Positions 33,701-41,370 of a DNA stretch of 60,439 nt are shown one piece after another. The stretch covers positions 1 through 60,439 of the forward strand of contig JAEUKE010000147.1 of NCBI GenBank assembly GCA_016794345.1, written 5' to 3'. Position 1 is the first letter of the stretch. Each line of letters begins with the position of its first letter. Under the pieces are notes generated by a model, which had not been told where the DNA came from, made no database searches, and saw only the letters and a program-made list of their open reading frames with translations. The DNA comes from Myxococcales bacterium. GTDB taxonomy: Bacteria; Myxococcota_A; Polyangia; Polyangiales; Polyangiaceae. The translations under genes and the position numbers were made by a program.

Positions 33701-34617
33701 ACCCCGAAGACGCGCGGGTCGCGCGTGTGGACCTCGACGTCGTCGACCAGGACCGACCAGGCGCCCTGCACGGCAATGATGACGTCGTCGTCATGGTCGA
33801 GCTCGAAGAACGTCTCGACGTAGTGCACGCCGGGGTCGGGCACGCCCCGCGCTCGGATCGTGCAGCCGGCCTCGCGGTCGCGCGGCAGCACGCGCGGCGG
33901 CTCCATGCGGCGCGGGTGTTTCTCGAAGACGAGCGGCCAAGGCCCCGGACGCTCCGCCTCGAAATGCGTGACGACGTCGAGCGGCGCCACGCCGCCGAAC
34001 GGGCCGGCGAGCCGGGCGTCTTTCACGCAGCCGAGCATCTCCACGGCGCGCGCCTCGATCGCCACGTTGTCGAGCTTGCCCTCCCGGCGGGTGTCGAACA
34101 TCCACCAGTCGACGAGATCACCTCGGGCACGAAACCCGATCGCGCCCGGATCGGCGATCGCGCGCTCCACCCTCGCCTTCGCGTCGGTCCAGATGCCGGC
34201 GACGCTCGGACGAAGGCGAAGCAGCCGGCTCGACGCGAACCAGGCGACGAGCTCGGCCTCGGGCCCGGCGTGACCACGCGCGACGTCGATCACGTCGAGG
34301 TAGCTCCGCGCAGCACGGCCGAGCGCCCCGTGCGCTTCGTCGTCGAGGGCGCGGGCGAGCGCGGCGTAGAGCGCGCGCGGCTGCGCGCCCTTGTCGAGAG
34401 AGTCGAGGCGCTTGCGCGCGGCGTTGGCCTGGCTGCTCTGACCGCCAGGCGCGATGAGCTCCAGGAGGAGCCAGCGGCCGACCTGGTCGGGCTCGTCCGA
34501 GGAAGGGCCCTCCCCTCGCGCCGCGATCAACGGGTCGACCGCCTTCTCTTGCGCGGCCCCACAACCGATCGACAGGACGAGGGCGAGCGCGAGCGCGCGA
34601 CCGAGCCGGGGAATCAT
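30733..34617 (-). CDS. DUF3857 / transglutaminase-like lipoprotein with TPR-like repeats
   Basis: A 1,294-residue lipoprotein with lipobox IGCG (Cys19). The N-terminal ~600 residues are helical, TPR-like. Then comes DUF3857 (VLDYAVLSVHADGSARMLEHEIL, LELGDYIETETLYDLPG) and a transglutaminase-like core (RIYRWVLDNVEPG, RTEAFVYLARLAGIDVKHAVV, EVELLSHIALVI). In active enzymes the core has a catalytic Cys just before this helix (GDCKDK type). Here it reads GKSGNRTEA, with no Cys, so catalysis is unlikely. It overlaps the upstream coiled-coil gene by 4 nt and folB by 4 nt, giving a three-gene coupled operon. Confidence 0.8.
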   Translation of the reverse strand: MIPRLGRALALALVLSIGCGAAQEKAVDPLIAARGEGPSSDEPDQVGRWLLLELIAPGGQSSQANAARKRLDSLDKGAQPRALYAALARALDDEAHGALGRAARSYLDVIDVARGHAGPEAELVAWFASSRLLRLRPSVAGIWTDAKARVERAIADPGAIGFRARGDLVDWWMFDTRREGKLDNVAIEARAVEMLGCVKDARLAGPFGGVAPLDVVTHFEAERPGPWPLVFEKHPRRMEPPRVLPRDREAGCTIRARGVPDPGVHYVETFFELDHDDDVIIAVQGAWSVLVDDVEVHTRDPRVFGVWPRFAVGVHLGAGRHRLVGRIGTPETSIRIVNRQGLPVVARASSDPAAPYAQAAPRVLADPNPLAPFLREAGVKNEPPWPELPAGSAPDPSDPVLRYIGAELAHVDGQEDLASVLFEPLVKQTAGATGLALATQAGFVDDDPVFAPADARDLALDLRRRAVEKDARLWYAKLWLLVDAAQKSGPEDQLAALGELARGFPDAPAIGKAQAQLFAQLGYKPEHQRAVADLARRFPDDTEVLRALLSSLDEAGKLQEADEVVSKISKLEPASTIRVERALLRGDFPAALGLLEKDLADGTGDAKKAAERRIRDLLVRLGKRREALGELERELADDPSSVAAGLRLADARLANGDHAALRKALADAILKGAESNELRDAIEVVDGMSELEAYRLDPKVMIRDFEASGAAKKGLDAKGATSGTAARVLDYAVLSVHADGSARMLEHEILHMASREAIAEHAEQQIPRGKLLRIRTIKADGRTLEPEIVQGKPTVTMPHLELGDYIETETLYDLPGDGRGGRSFVSPRWFFREAKVDYFRSEFVVVSPKGRALDIETTGKVPAPELKEDGASVSRRWRVDQSPALPIEPLSAQVDEFLPSVRLGWGVSQRETLERLRDAATTMVPADPRLRRVALTIATAGAPPAEQPAILAKVPIEERARRIYRWVLDNVEPGREGDPRKVVLGKSGNRTEAFVYLARLAGIDVKHAVVQDRLAPPAIGPISEVELLSHIALVIRGKGRDVWLEVGDKYAPFGYLPSSLRGQPAVLLDKDLSRVTTDTGGPPDGVAHQGEVALKADGSASITLAQRYTGRLAIELRSAIQTLPEDRLKDIVEAKLVAQAIPGGRLRSMEIEGLTELDSPLVLKLSIEASTFARRVGEDLVLSPPLQVTLAPLVGLPRRETPLVIGPQLAIRVAVDLRVKLPEGAKVTPIAPAKGEQGGRSFATNDRVEGGVLVFDRFVDLPAGRVQPDSYDTFSGFVRAAEEALHRDWVIHLQ

Positions 34618-36626
34618 TGCCGGGGTGCCGCGCGCAGCTCGGCGATCTCACGCTGCGCGAGCACGAGGGCGTGCTCCAGCTCGCGCTCCTTCTGCGACGA
34701 GTCCGCGAGCAGCGGCGCGCCGCGCTCGGCGGCCTCCCGCTCGAGCTGCGCGATTCGCCAGGACGCCGCGACGAGATCGGCCTCCACGCGCGCTGCGCGC
34801 TCGGCGATCTCGGTGGCGCGCGCTTCCAGCTTGGCCATGTCCGCCAGGGCCGCGGCGCCACCGTCGTCGCTCTGCGCAGGGCCCGAGGTGCCGGCGACGC
34901 CTCCGCCGTTCAAGCCGCTCCCCGAGCCACCCGAAGAAGAGAAGGGCGGCGGCAGGACCTTCAGCCCCTCGAGCTCGAACAGGAGCTCCTTGCCGACGCG
35001 CTCGCCCTCGCGCAGCTCTCGCTTGAGCCGCGCGATCTCGCGGCCGCGCTCGCGCAGCTGCTCCTCGAGCGCCGCGAGGTCCGCCGTGACCGACTCTTCA
35101 CCCTCGGCCTTCGCGTCGAGCCGCGACTTCACGTCCGCGAGCTCGCCAGCGGCCTTGTCGCGGTCAGCGACCGCGGCGTCTCGCTCGGCAGCTGCCTTGT
35201 CGCGGTCCGAGGCGGCCTTGTCACGGTCCGAGGACGCCTTGTCGCGGTCCGCCTTGGCCTTGTCTCGCTCCGCGATCGCAGCGTCGCGATCCGCGGCGAG
35301 CTTCTCGCGCTGCGGCTTCGCCTCTTCGAGCGCGCGCGCGGCGCGGCGCTCGCGCGCCTCCGCTTCATCGAGCTTCTTCTCCAGCGCGCTCCGCTGCACG
35401 TTCGCGGCCTCGAGCGAAGCCCGGAGCTCGGCCAGCTGCTTGGCGTGCTCTTCCCGCGAACGGAGCGTCGGCGGCTCGAGCGCGGCGAGCTGCCGCTCCA
35501 GGTCCTGGAAGCGGGCTTGCGAAGCGGCCAGCTCGGCGGCCAGACGATCGGCGCGCTCGCGCTCCGCCTGCGACGCGAGCTCCCGGCGCGGCGTCGCCGG
35601 CTCCTCACGCGCGGCCTCGAGGTCCGCGCGGAGCTGCAGCACCTGCCCCTCCGCGGCCTCCGCCCGCGCCTCGGCGCGCGCGGCGATGGCCTGGAGCTCG
35701 CTCTGCTTCGTCTTGCCCTCCTCGAGCTCACGCTCGAGCTCGGCCACGCGCATGCTTGCATGGGAGAGCTGACGCTCGACGCTCGTGAGCTCGGCCACCC
35801 GCTCGCGCAGCTTCTCGTTTTCGGTCGAGACGACGGCGAGCCGCGTCTGCGCCTCGGTGAGCGCCAGGATGTCGCGATCCGGCTCCGCCTTCACCGCCGG
35901 CTTCGCGGGCGGCTCGCGGTACGGCATCGTCGTGGGCTCGATGGGCGCCCCGCGCGCCACGTCGGACAGCGGGATCTCCACGATGGAGTAGGCCTCGACG
36001 TCGACGCGGCGCTGGCTCGCGACGACGACGTACCACTCGGGCGCCTCCGGCTCGTCGAGCACGGAGGTGTCGACCGCGACGTCCGGGTCGGGCTCCGAGA
36101 AGTCGACGATCGAGTAGCCGGTGAACGGCGCCTGTCCGAGCATGCGCACCTCCGCGAACTGCACGGAGACGACGTCGTAGAGATCGTAGTAGCCGAGCGC
36201 TTCTTCGATGGCCGGCGACGGCGGCAGCAAGAACCGCTCGGACTCGGGGTTGGGCGACGCGAAGAGCGCGACGCCCGACGCAGACAGGAGCCGGCTCACC
36301 CGCCGGACGAGCGCCGGCGCGTCCCCGAGGACCGGCATGTCCGCCACGAAGACGAAGTCGAACGCGCCGTCCCGGACGCCGAGGTCCTCCGTCAGCTCGG
36401 CCACGACCGGGCTGGGCCCACCTGAACGGGAGGCAAGGGCCTGCGCCACGCGGCCGGGGTCGGGGTCGTAGACGTGGACGAGCCGGGCGCCTCGGTCGAG
36501 GAGGGTCTGACCCAGCGGAAGCGTGGCGTCGCCGAGGACGGCGACGCGGCGACCGCGAACGAGGGGCTCTGCGAACGCGGCGAGCGCCACCGCGGGGTGG
36601 GCGGGGGCCTGGACAGCCGGGGGCAT
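34614..36626 (-). CDS. methyltransferase-like domain fused to a long coiled coil
   Basis: A 670-residue protein. Residues about 1-200 look like a class I SAM-dependent methyltransferase (RRVAVLGDATLPLGQTLL motif I, LVHVYDPDPG motif II, FDFVFVADMPVLG, LLSASGVALFASPNP). Residues about 250-640 are an almost unbroken coiled coil with Ala/Glu/Arg/Lys heptads, including three near-identical SDRDKAA units encoded by a 21-bp repeat. No signal peptide. It resembles cytoskeletal or gliding-motility scaffold proteins of myxobacteria (inference). ATG at 36626 begins the methyltransferase domain; a frame extension to 36758 overlaps the divergent GNAT gene. Confidence 0.72.
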   Translation of the reverse strand: MPPAVQAPAHPAVALAAFAEPLVRGRRVAVLGDATLPLGQTLLDRGARLVHVYDPDPGRVAQALASRSGGPSPVVAELTEDLGVRDGAFDFVFVADMPVLGDAPALVRRVSRLLSASGVALFASPNPESERFLLPPSPAIEEALGYYDLYDVVSVQFAEVRMLGQAPFTGYSIVDFSEPDPDVAVDTSVLDEPEAPEWYVVVASQRRVDVEAYSIVEIPLSDVARGAPIEPTTMPYREPPAKPAVKAEPDRDILALTEAQTRLAVVSTENEKLRERVAELTSVERQLSHASMRVAELERELEEGKTKQSELQAIAARAEARAEAAEGQVLQLRADLEAAREEPATPRRELASQAERERADRLAAELAASQARFQDLERQLAALEPPTLRSREEHAKQLAELRASLEAANVQRSALEKKLDEAEARERRAARALEEAKPQREKLAADRDAAIAERDKAKADRDKASSDRDKAASDRDKAAAERDAAVADRDKAAGELADVKSRLDAKAEGEESVTADLAALEEQLRERGREIARLKRELREGERVGKELLFELEGLKVLPPPFSSSGGSGSGLNGGGVAGTSGPAQSDDGGAAALADMAKLEARATEIAERAARVEADLVAASWRIAQLEREAAERGAPLLADSSQKERELEHALVLAQREIAELRAAPRQ
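35194..35256. repeat. 21-bp imperfect tandem repeat in the coiled-coil gene
   Basis: Three units starting GCCTTGTC at 35194, 35215 and 35236, differing at a few positions. On the minus strand they encode repeated SDRDKAA/DRDKA heptads of the coiled coil. Confidence 0.75.
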
Positions 36627-36687
36627 AGGCCGCTTCCCATAGCATGCTGCCCGCGGCGCCGGCACCCGTGGTAATCGTCTCCTCCCC

Positions 36688-37824
36688 ATGCCGGTCCAGG
36701 TTCGCGAGCTCGGCTCCGACAAGCGGCGTCGCCGCGATTTCCTCGACGTGGTCGACACAATCTACCGGGGCGACCCCGCTTACGTCCGGCCGCTCGACAT
36801 GGAGATCACGGGCAAGCTCGACCCGAGCAAGAACCCGTTTTTCCAGCACGCCGAGGGCTCGGCGTGGGTCGCCTACCAGGGCGATCGCCCCGTCGGCCGC
36901 ATCACCGCCCAGATCGATCACGAGCACCTCCGCCTGCACAAAGACGAGGCCGGCTTCTTCGGCTACCTCGACACAATCGAAGACGCGGAGGTCGCGGCGG
37001 CCTTGCTCGACGAAGCGGCGGCCTGGCTCAAGTCGCGGGGGATGAAGAAGATCCGCGGTCCTTACAGCCTCAGCATCAACGAGGAGCTGGGCTGCCTGGT
37101 GGACGGCTTCTCGTTCCCGCCGATGATCATGATGCCGCACCACCGGCCCTACCAGGCGGGGCTGATCGAGCGCGCGGGCTTCGCCAAGCTGAAGGACTTC
37201 TACGCCTGGAAATATGAGGTCGGTGAGGTGCCCGTCCGCGCCCAGCGCGCCCACGACGAGATCGAGGCCCTGCCCGAGATCTCGGTCCGCCTCGTCGATC
37301 CGAAGAACGTCGCGCGGGAGCTCGACGTCATCATCGACATCTTCAACGACGCGTGGAGCGACAACTGGGGCTTCGTCCCGGCGACCAAGACGGAGCTCGA
37401 GAAGGCCGCGAAGGACCTGGAGCTCCTCCTGATGCCCGAGCTCACGCGCATCGTCTGCATCGACGGCGAGCCGGCGGCGGTGGCCGTCGGTCTTCCGAAC
37501 CTGAACGAGCTGATCGACGATTTCGAGGGCAAGCTGGGCCCGCTGCAGATCGCCAAGCTGCTCTACAGGCTGAAGGTCCGGGGCCCGCGCAGCGGCCGGC
37601 TCTACATCCTCGGCATCAAGAAAAAATGGCGCAACGCGCGCAAATACGCCGGCCTGTCGGCGTATCTCTACGTGGAGATGAATCGCGCGGCGCACCTCCT
37701 CGGCCTGCGCTCGGGCGAGCTGTCGTGGACGGTCGAGGACAACGCGCCCATCAACGTCGGCATCAAGCTGATGGGCGGTCGCGTCTACAAGACGTACCGA
37801 GTCTTCGAGCGCGCGCTGGGCTGA
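36688..37824 (+). CDS. GNAT-superfamily acyltransferase-like protein
   Basis: A 378-residue soluble protein with two GNAT-like halves. The first has RRRDFLDVVDTIYRGDP and AWVAYQGDRPVGRITAQIDHEHL. The second ends in GLSAYLYVEMNRAAHLLG and WTVEDNAPINVGIKLMGG, where a typical acetyl-CoA-binding helix would lie. Members of this long GNAT family are found across bacteria with no defined substrate. It is divergent from the methyltransferase/coiled-coil gene (61 nt), and no promoter elements could be fixed. Confidence 0.72.
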   Translation: MPVQVRELGSDKRRRRDFLDVVDTIYRGDPAYVRPLDMEITGKLDPSKNPFFQHAEGSAWVAYQGDRPVGRITAQIDHEHLRLHKDEAGFFGYLDTIEDAEVAAALLDEAAAWLKSRGMKKIRGPYSLSINEELGCLVDGFSFPPMIMMPHHRPYQAGLIERAGFAKLKDFYAWKYEVGEVPVRAQRAHDEIEALPEISVRLVDPKNVARELDVIIDIFNDAWSDNWGFVPATKTELEKAAKDLELLLMPELTRIVCIDGEPAAVAVGLPNLNELIDDFEGKLGPLQIAKLLYRLKVRGPRSGRLYILGIKKKWRNARKYAGLSAYLYVEMNRAAHLLGLRSGELSWTVEDNAPINVGIKLMGGRVYKTYRVFERALG

Positions 37825-37856
37825 TAGCTGCTCGCCGCCTCGGCAACCGCCCCGCC

Positions 37857-38792
37857 ATGTACTACGCTCAGACGCGAATGAGACGGTCCCTTTGTGTGTC
37901 CGGCGCCGGCTTGCTCGCGCTCGTTTGGGCAGCGACGGCCTCGAGCGACGAGCCCGCAAAGCCCCCCGCGCCGCCCCCCTCGGCCTCGGCTCCGGCGCCT
38001 TCCGCGTCGGCGCCGGCCGCCGCCCCGAGCGCGCCAGCCGCGCCAGCCGCGCCCGCTTCAGCCGTTCCCGCCGGCGCCCGCGCGGGCGTCGCCGTGGTCC
38101 TCGTGGGTCCGTGGGATGACACGCTCGCTCGACAGGCGCGCGATCTGGCGCGCGCTGCTTACCGCGCCCCGAAGCTCCGGCCCCAGCTCGACGAAGCGAC
38201 CGTGCGCATCCTCACCGGCGGCGAGCCCAGCGCGGACGACGTCGCCGGCAAGCAGCTCTCCGACCTGCGCGCGCGTCTCGCGCCCGATCTCACCACGGAG
38301 GAGTCGCGCGCGGGGCTCGCCGGACTGGCGGCGGCGCTCCCGGTCGAGGCCATCGTGCTCTTCGTGCCCGGCCCGGTCGGGCCCTCCGTCCGCCTCGCCC
38401 ACGTCGACGCGACGAAGTCCCCGCCGTCGACGCGCGTCGACCCTGCGACGCTCGCACCCTCTCCGAAGGAAGGTCAGCCCGGCGCGCTCGATCTGGATCC
38501 GGTCCTCACCTCGCTCGAGCGGCTGGTCGCGCCGAAGGCCAAGGCCACGCGGCCCTTGGGCCCGCCCACCGGCGAGAAGGCCAAGCCCGGTCCGCGCAAG
38601 GAGAACCTCAAGAACGCCAAGCCCTCGAAGGAGCCCGAGAAGCCCAAGGAAGAGTCGAGCTGGTACGAGAGCCCTTGGTTCTGGGTCGCCGTCGGCGGCG
38701 TCGCGGCGACCGGGCTCACGATCCTCATCGTGTCGCAGACGACGGACGTCGGTCAGGGCTCGGTCGCGCTGCGCGGAAAGGTGCTGGAGTGA
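37857..38792 (+). CDS. exported Pro/Ala-rich protein with C-terminal membrane anchor
   Basis: A 311-residue protein with a signal-like N-terminus (SGAGLLALVWAATASS), a long Pro/Ala/Ser linker (about 35-85), a globular domain (VAVVLVGPWDDTLARQARDLARAA onward) and a predicted transmembrane helix near the end (SPWFWVAVGGVAATGLTILIV). No family is recognised. Its stop overlaps the GTG start of the next gene by 4 nt (GTGA), so the two are translated together. An in-frame ATG at 37878 is an alternative start. Confidence 0.62.
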   Translation: MYYAQTRMRRSLCVSGAGLLALVWAATASSDEPAKPPAPPPSASAPAPSASAPAAAPSAPAAPAAPASAVPAGARAGVAVVLVGPWDDTLARQARDLARAAYRAPKLRPQLDEATVRILTGGEPSADDVAGKQLSDLRARLAPDLTTEESRAGLAGLAAALPVEAIVLFVPGPVGPSVRLAHVDATKSPPSTRVDPATLAPSPKEGQPGALDLDPVLTSLERLVAPKAKATRPLGPPTGEKAKPGPRKENLKNAKPSKEPEKPKEESSWYESPWFWVAVGGVAATGLTILIVSQTTDVGQGSVALRGKVLE

Positions 38793-39793
38793 AGGCGAAG
38801 CTCTCGTCCGCGACGGCCGTCGCGCTGGCCCACATCGCGATGGCCGGGACCGCGAGCGCTGCGCCGCCGCCGCCGCCGAGCGAGTACCTCGAGCACGACA
38901 GCGACGGGTTCTTCGTCGCCTACCACCCCGGCACGCGCGAGAGGGTTCGCGGCCTCTTGCCCCAGCTCACCCAGATCCGCGAGGAGCTGCGGAGCGCGGT
39001 CGGCACGGAGGTTCTCACCGAGGTGCACATCCGCGTCGTCGCGCTGCCGCTCGAGCTCGGGCGCGTCGCACCGGACGCGCCAGCGCTCGAGGCGGGGGGC
39101 GCGGTGATGGCGAACGAGAGCCTCGTCATCGTGAGCGGCGACGGCTCGCCGGGACGCGAAGGGCTCGAGCGATCGCTGCGTCACCAGCTCGCGCACCTCG
39201 CGCTCGTCGAGGCGACCGGCGGCGCCGAGATCCCTGCGTGGTTCGAGGAGGGCTTCGCCATCCAGTTCGCGCGTGAAGATCGCGTGGCGCGGCTGCAGTC
39301 CATCGAGCTCGCGGTGCTGACGGGTGCTCCGCCGAGCCTCGGGTCGCTCGGCGAGTCGACCGCGCCGGATCAACGCGCGTTCGCGGCCGACTTCGCCCGG
39401 TTCGCGGCGCTCGAGCCCGAGCGCGTGCCCGCGTTGCTCTCCGGGCTGCGCGGCGGCTTGCCGTTCGACCGCGCGCTCGAGTCGGCCTTCGGCGAGCGAG
39501 CCGGCAGCATCGACCGCAGCTGGCGCGAAGATCTCTCGCGGCGGTACGCGTTTTTCCCCGTCGCGCTCCTCGGCCTCTTCATGTGGCTGGCCGTCGCGAT
39601 CATCGGCCGGCTGCGAAGGCGCCGCGCCGTCGCCGCTGCCGGCGAGCGCGCGAGCGTCCGCCCGCGCCGTCTCCGCGCGAGGACGCTGCGCCCGCGCGAG
39701 GTGACTGCCATCGAGGTCGGCGCCCCCGCCAGGCGCGAGGGCCCCACCGTCCCCAAGGTCGAGCACGACGGCGACTGGCACACGCTGCACTGA
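38789..39793 (+). CDS. peptidase MA-like protein with altered HExxH
   Basis: A 334-residue secreted membrane protein with a signal peptide ending near SAAPPPPP and one transmembrane helix near 275-295 (AFFPVALLGLFMWLAVAII) followed by an Arg-rich tail. The gluzincin-type helix reads RHQLAHLALV (132-136), where peptidases have HExxH; the catalytic Glu is replaced by Gln. WFEEGFAIQ (151-159) gives the third-ligand region. It is therefore probably non-catalytic or specialised. GTG at 38789 is chosen for the overlap with the previous gene. Confidence 0.75.
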   Translation: MKAKLSSATAVALAHIAMAGTASAAPPPPPSEYLEHDSDGFFVAYHPGTRERVRGLLPQLTQIREELRSAVGTEVLTEVHIRVVALPLELGRVAPDAPALEAGGAVMANESLVIVSGDGSPGREGLERSLRHQLAHLALVEATGGAEIPAWFEEGFAIQFAREDRVARLQSIELAVLTGAPPSLGSLGESTAPDQRAFAADFARFAALEPERVPALLSGLRGGLPFDRALESAFGERAGSIDRSWREDLSRRYAFFPVALLGLFMWLAVAIIGRLRRRRAVAAAGERASVRPRRLRARTLRPREVTAIEVGAPARREGPTVPKVEHDGDWHTLH

Positions 39794-39816
39794 GCGCTCC
39801 AGACCAAGGATATCGT

Positions 39817-40620
39817 TTGACATCAAAAGGAAAGCCCGAGACCGACCACGAGCCGCTCTCCCGGCGGGGGCGCATGCGCGTGCTCCTGATTGGAGCCGCG
39901 TGGCTGGTCGGCCTCCGCGCGGCCCTCGTCGTCCTCGCCGGCGTGCTCGAGTCCTCGCCGCTGCCGGAGGCGGTGATCGGCGCGCTCATCGTCGACATCG
40001 GCACCGGACGTGCCGGCGTGTTGTGGGCCGAGGGCGACCCGGCGCGAGGGGTGGTCCTCCGCCTCGCGGCACGCGGTGCGGCGGTCGGCGCTGGCGTCGC
40101 CGGTCTCGCGCTCGGCGCCTCGATCGTGTTGGGCCTCGCGACCGTCGCCCCCGCGAGCCTGCACGCCACACAGCTCATCGGCTTCATCCCGGCGGCCGCC
40201 GTGGCCGTCCGCGACGAGCTCCTGTTCCGCGGGCTCCCCCTGCACTTCGCGGCGCGCGCCGGCCTGCCAATCTGGGCGGCCGTCGCGTTCGGCGCCCTCG
40301 CCTCCCCGAGCGCCTTCGTCGCCGCCTCCTCGCTCTCCGCCGCGGCCGTGATCCTCGCGATCGCAAACGGCGCGCTCTTCGGTGTCCTCTACGCGAAGAC
40401 GAAGAGCGCGTGGACCGCTGTCGGCGCGCACGCCGCCTGGACGATCACGACCGACGTGATCGCTCGGGGCGGGCTCTTCGAAGCGCGCTGGTCGAACGGG
40501 GAGCTCGCGTCCGCCGACGCCGCGTCCGGGCCGCCTGCCTACCTGGCGGCGGCCCTCGCGGTCGCGGCGTCGATCGCGATCTTGCTGGCCCCGCGGCTCA
40601 GGTCGAAGGCAGCGCGTTGA
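39817..40620 (+). CDS. CPBP family intramembrane metalloprotease
   Basis: A 267-residue integral membrane protein. CPBP (type II CAAX prenyl endopeptidase-like) motifs are AVRDELLFRGL, the E/D-E-x-x-x-R set (133-138), AIANGALFGVLYAKTKSAW and GAHAAWT with the metal-binding His. About seven membrane segments are visible. In bacteria the family is linked to bacteriocin self-immunity or envelope proteins. TTG at 39817 follows AAGGA (39806-39810) at good spacing. ATG at 39874 is the alternative and would drop a short polar N-terminal tail. Confidence 0.78.
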   Translation: MTSKGKPETDHEPLSRRGRMRVLLIGAAWLVGLRAALVVLAGVLESSPLPEAVIGALIVDIGTGRAGVLWAEGDPARGVVLRLAARGAAVGAGVAGLALGASIVLGLATVAPASLHATQLIGFIPAAAVAVRDELLFRGLPLHFAARAGLPIWAAVAFGALASPSAFVAASSLSAAAVILAIANGALFGVLYAKTKSAWTAVGAHAAWTITTDVIARGGLFEARWSNGELASADAASGPPAYLAAALAVAASIAILLAPRLRSKAAR

Positions 40621-41329
40621 CCGCGCGGCAGATCACGATCACCAGGTAGAGCCCGAGGAACGGAGACGCGATGGGGAAGAGGACCGCGCAAGCGATCGTC
40701 GCCCACCAGAGGCCCTGGGTGAGCTGCGGCGCCTGGATGCCGTAGCGCTGGACGTATTTGTTGTAGTCCGTCACCCAGCCGAAGAAGATGTTGAAGATCC
40801 AGTAGATGTTGAAGAAGGGGATGAACAGGAAGCCCACGGCCTTGCCGGGCGTCGTGCGCGCCTGCCCGTCGTCGATCGCCTTCCACTGGCGGTAGATGAA
40901 GACGTACTGCGCGATGACCCCGACCATCATCGGCAGCCACGAGAACATCAGGAGCTCGGTCACCTTGCTGTCGGTCGCGCCCCAGGCGGTGAGCGCGCCG
41001 CCGAGGGCCACACCGCCGATCATGAAGGCGATGTAGAGCCCAGCGCTCATCTTGACGCCGGTCTTGGGCGCCGGGCCCGCCGCAGCGGCTGGCGCGCCGT
41101 AGCCGGGAGGAGCGCCGTAGGGGCTCGGAGCCGGCTGACCGTAGCCCTGCTGAGGCTGACCGTAGCCGCCTTGCTGGGGCTGACCGTAGCCCCCCGGCTG
41201 CTGGCCGTAGCCGGCGGGCGCGGCCGGCTGCTGCCCCCACTGCTGTTGCTGCTGAGGAGGAGGTTGACCGTAGCCAGGAGGACCGCCGTAGCCGCCGGGG
41301 CCAGGGGGATAACCGGGAGGTTGTTGCAT
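40598..41329 (-). CDS. membrane protein with N-terminal GYGQP-rich region
   Basis: A 243-residue protein. The first ~85 residues are low-complexity Gly/Tyr/Gln/Pro (repeated GYGQP, GGYGQPQQ), the rest holds four hydrophobic segments (GLYIAFMIGGVALGG, LMFSWLPMMVGVIAQYVFIY, FIPFFNIYWIFNIFFGWV, IACAVLFPIASPFLGLYLVIVI). It resembles small Pro/Gln-rich membrane proteins of unknown function. It overlaps the convergent CPBP gene by 23 nt. Confidence 0.65.
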   Translation of the reverse strand: MQQPPGYPPGPGGYGGPPGYGQPPPQQQQQWGQQPAAPAGYGQQPGGYGQPQQGGYGQPQQGYGQPAPSPYGAPPGYGAPAAAAGPAPKTGVKMSAGLYIAFMIGGVALGGALTAWGATDSKVTELLMFSWLPMMVGVIAQYVFIYRQWKAIDDGQARTTPGKAVGFLFIPFFNIYWIFNIFFGWVTDYNKYVQRYGIQAPQLTQGLWWATIACAVLFPIASPFLGLYLVIVICRAVNALPST

Positions 41330-41370
41330 GGTGCGGGGAGGCTATCCGCGTTTCCCGGCTCCTGGGAAGG

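Noticed and set aside
30742..35772. Very long plus-strand open frame (about 1,676 codons) opposite the DUF3857 and coiled-coil genes
   Set aside because: It is antisense to two genes with clear domains. Its composition is Arg/Glu/Asp-rich with no recognisable domain, as expected of the shadow of high-GC codon use.
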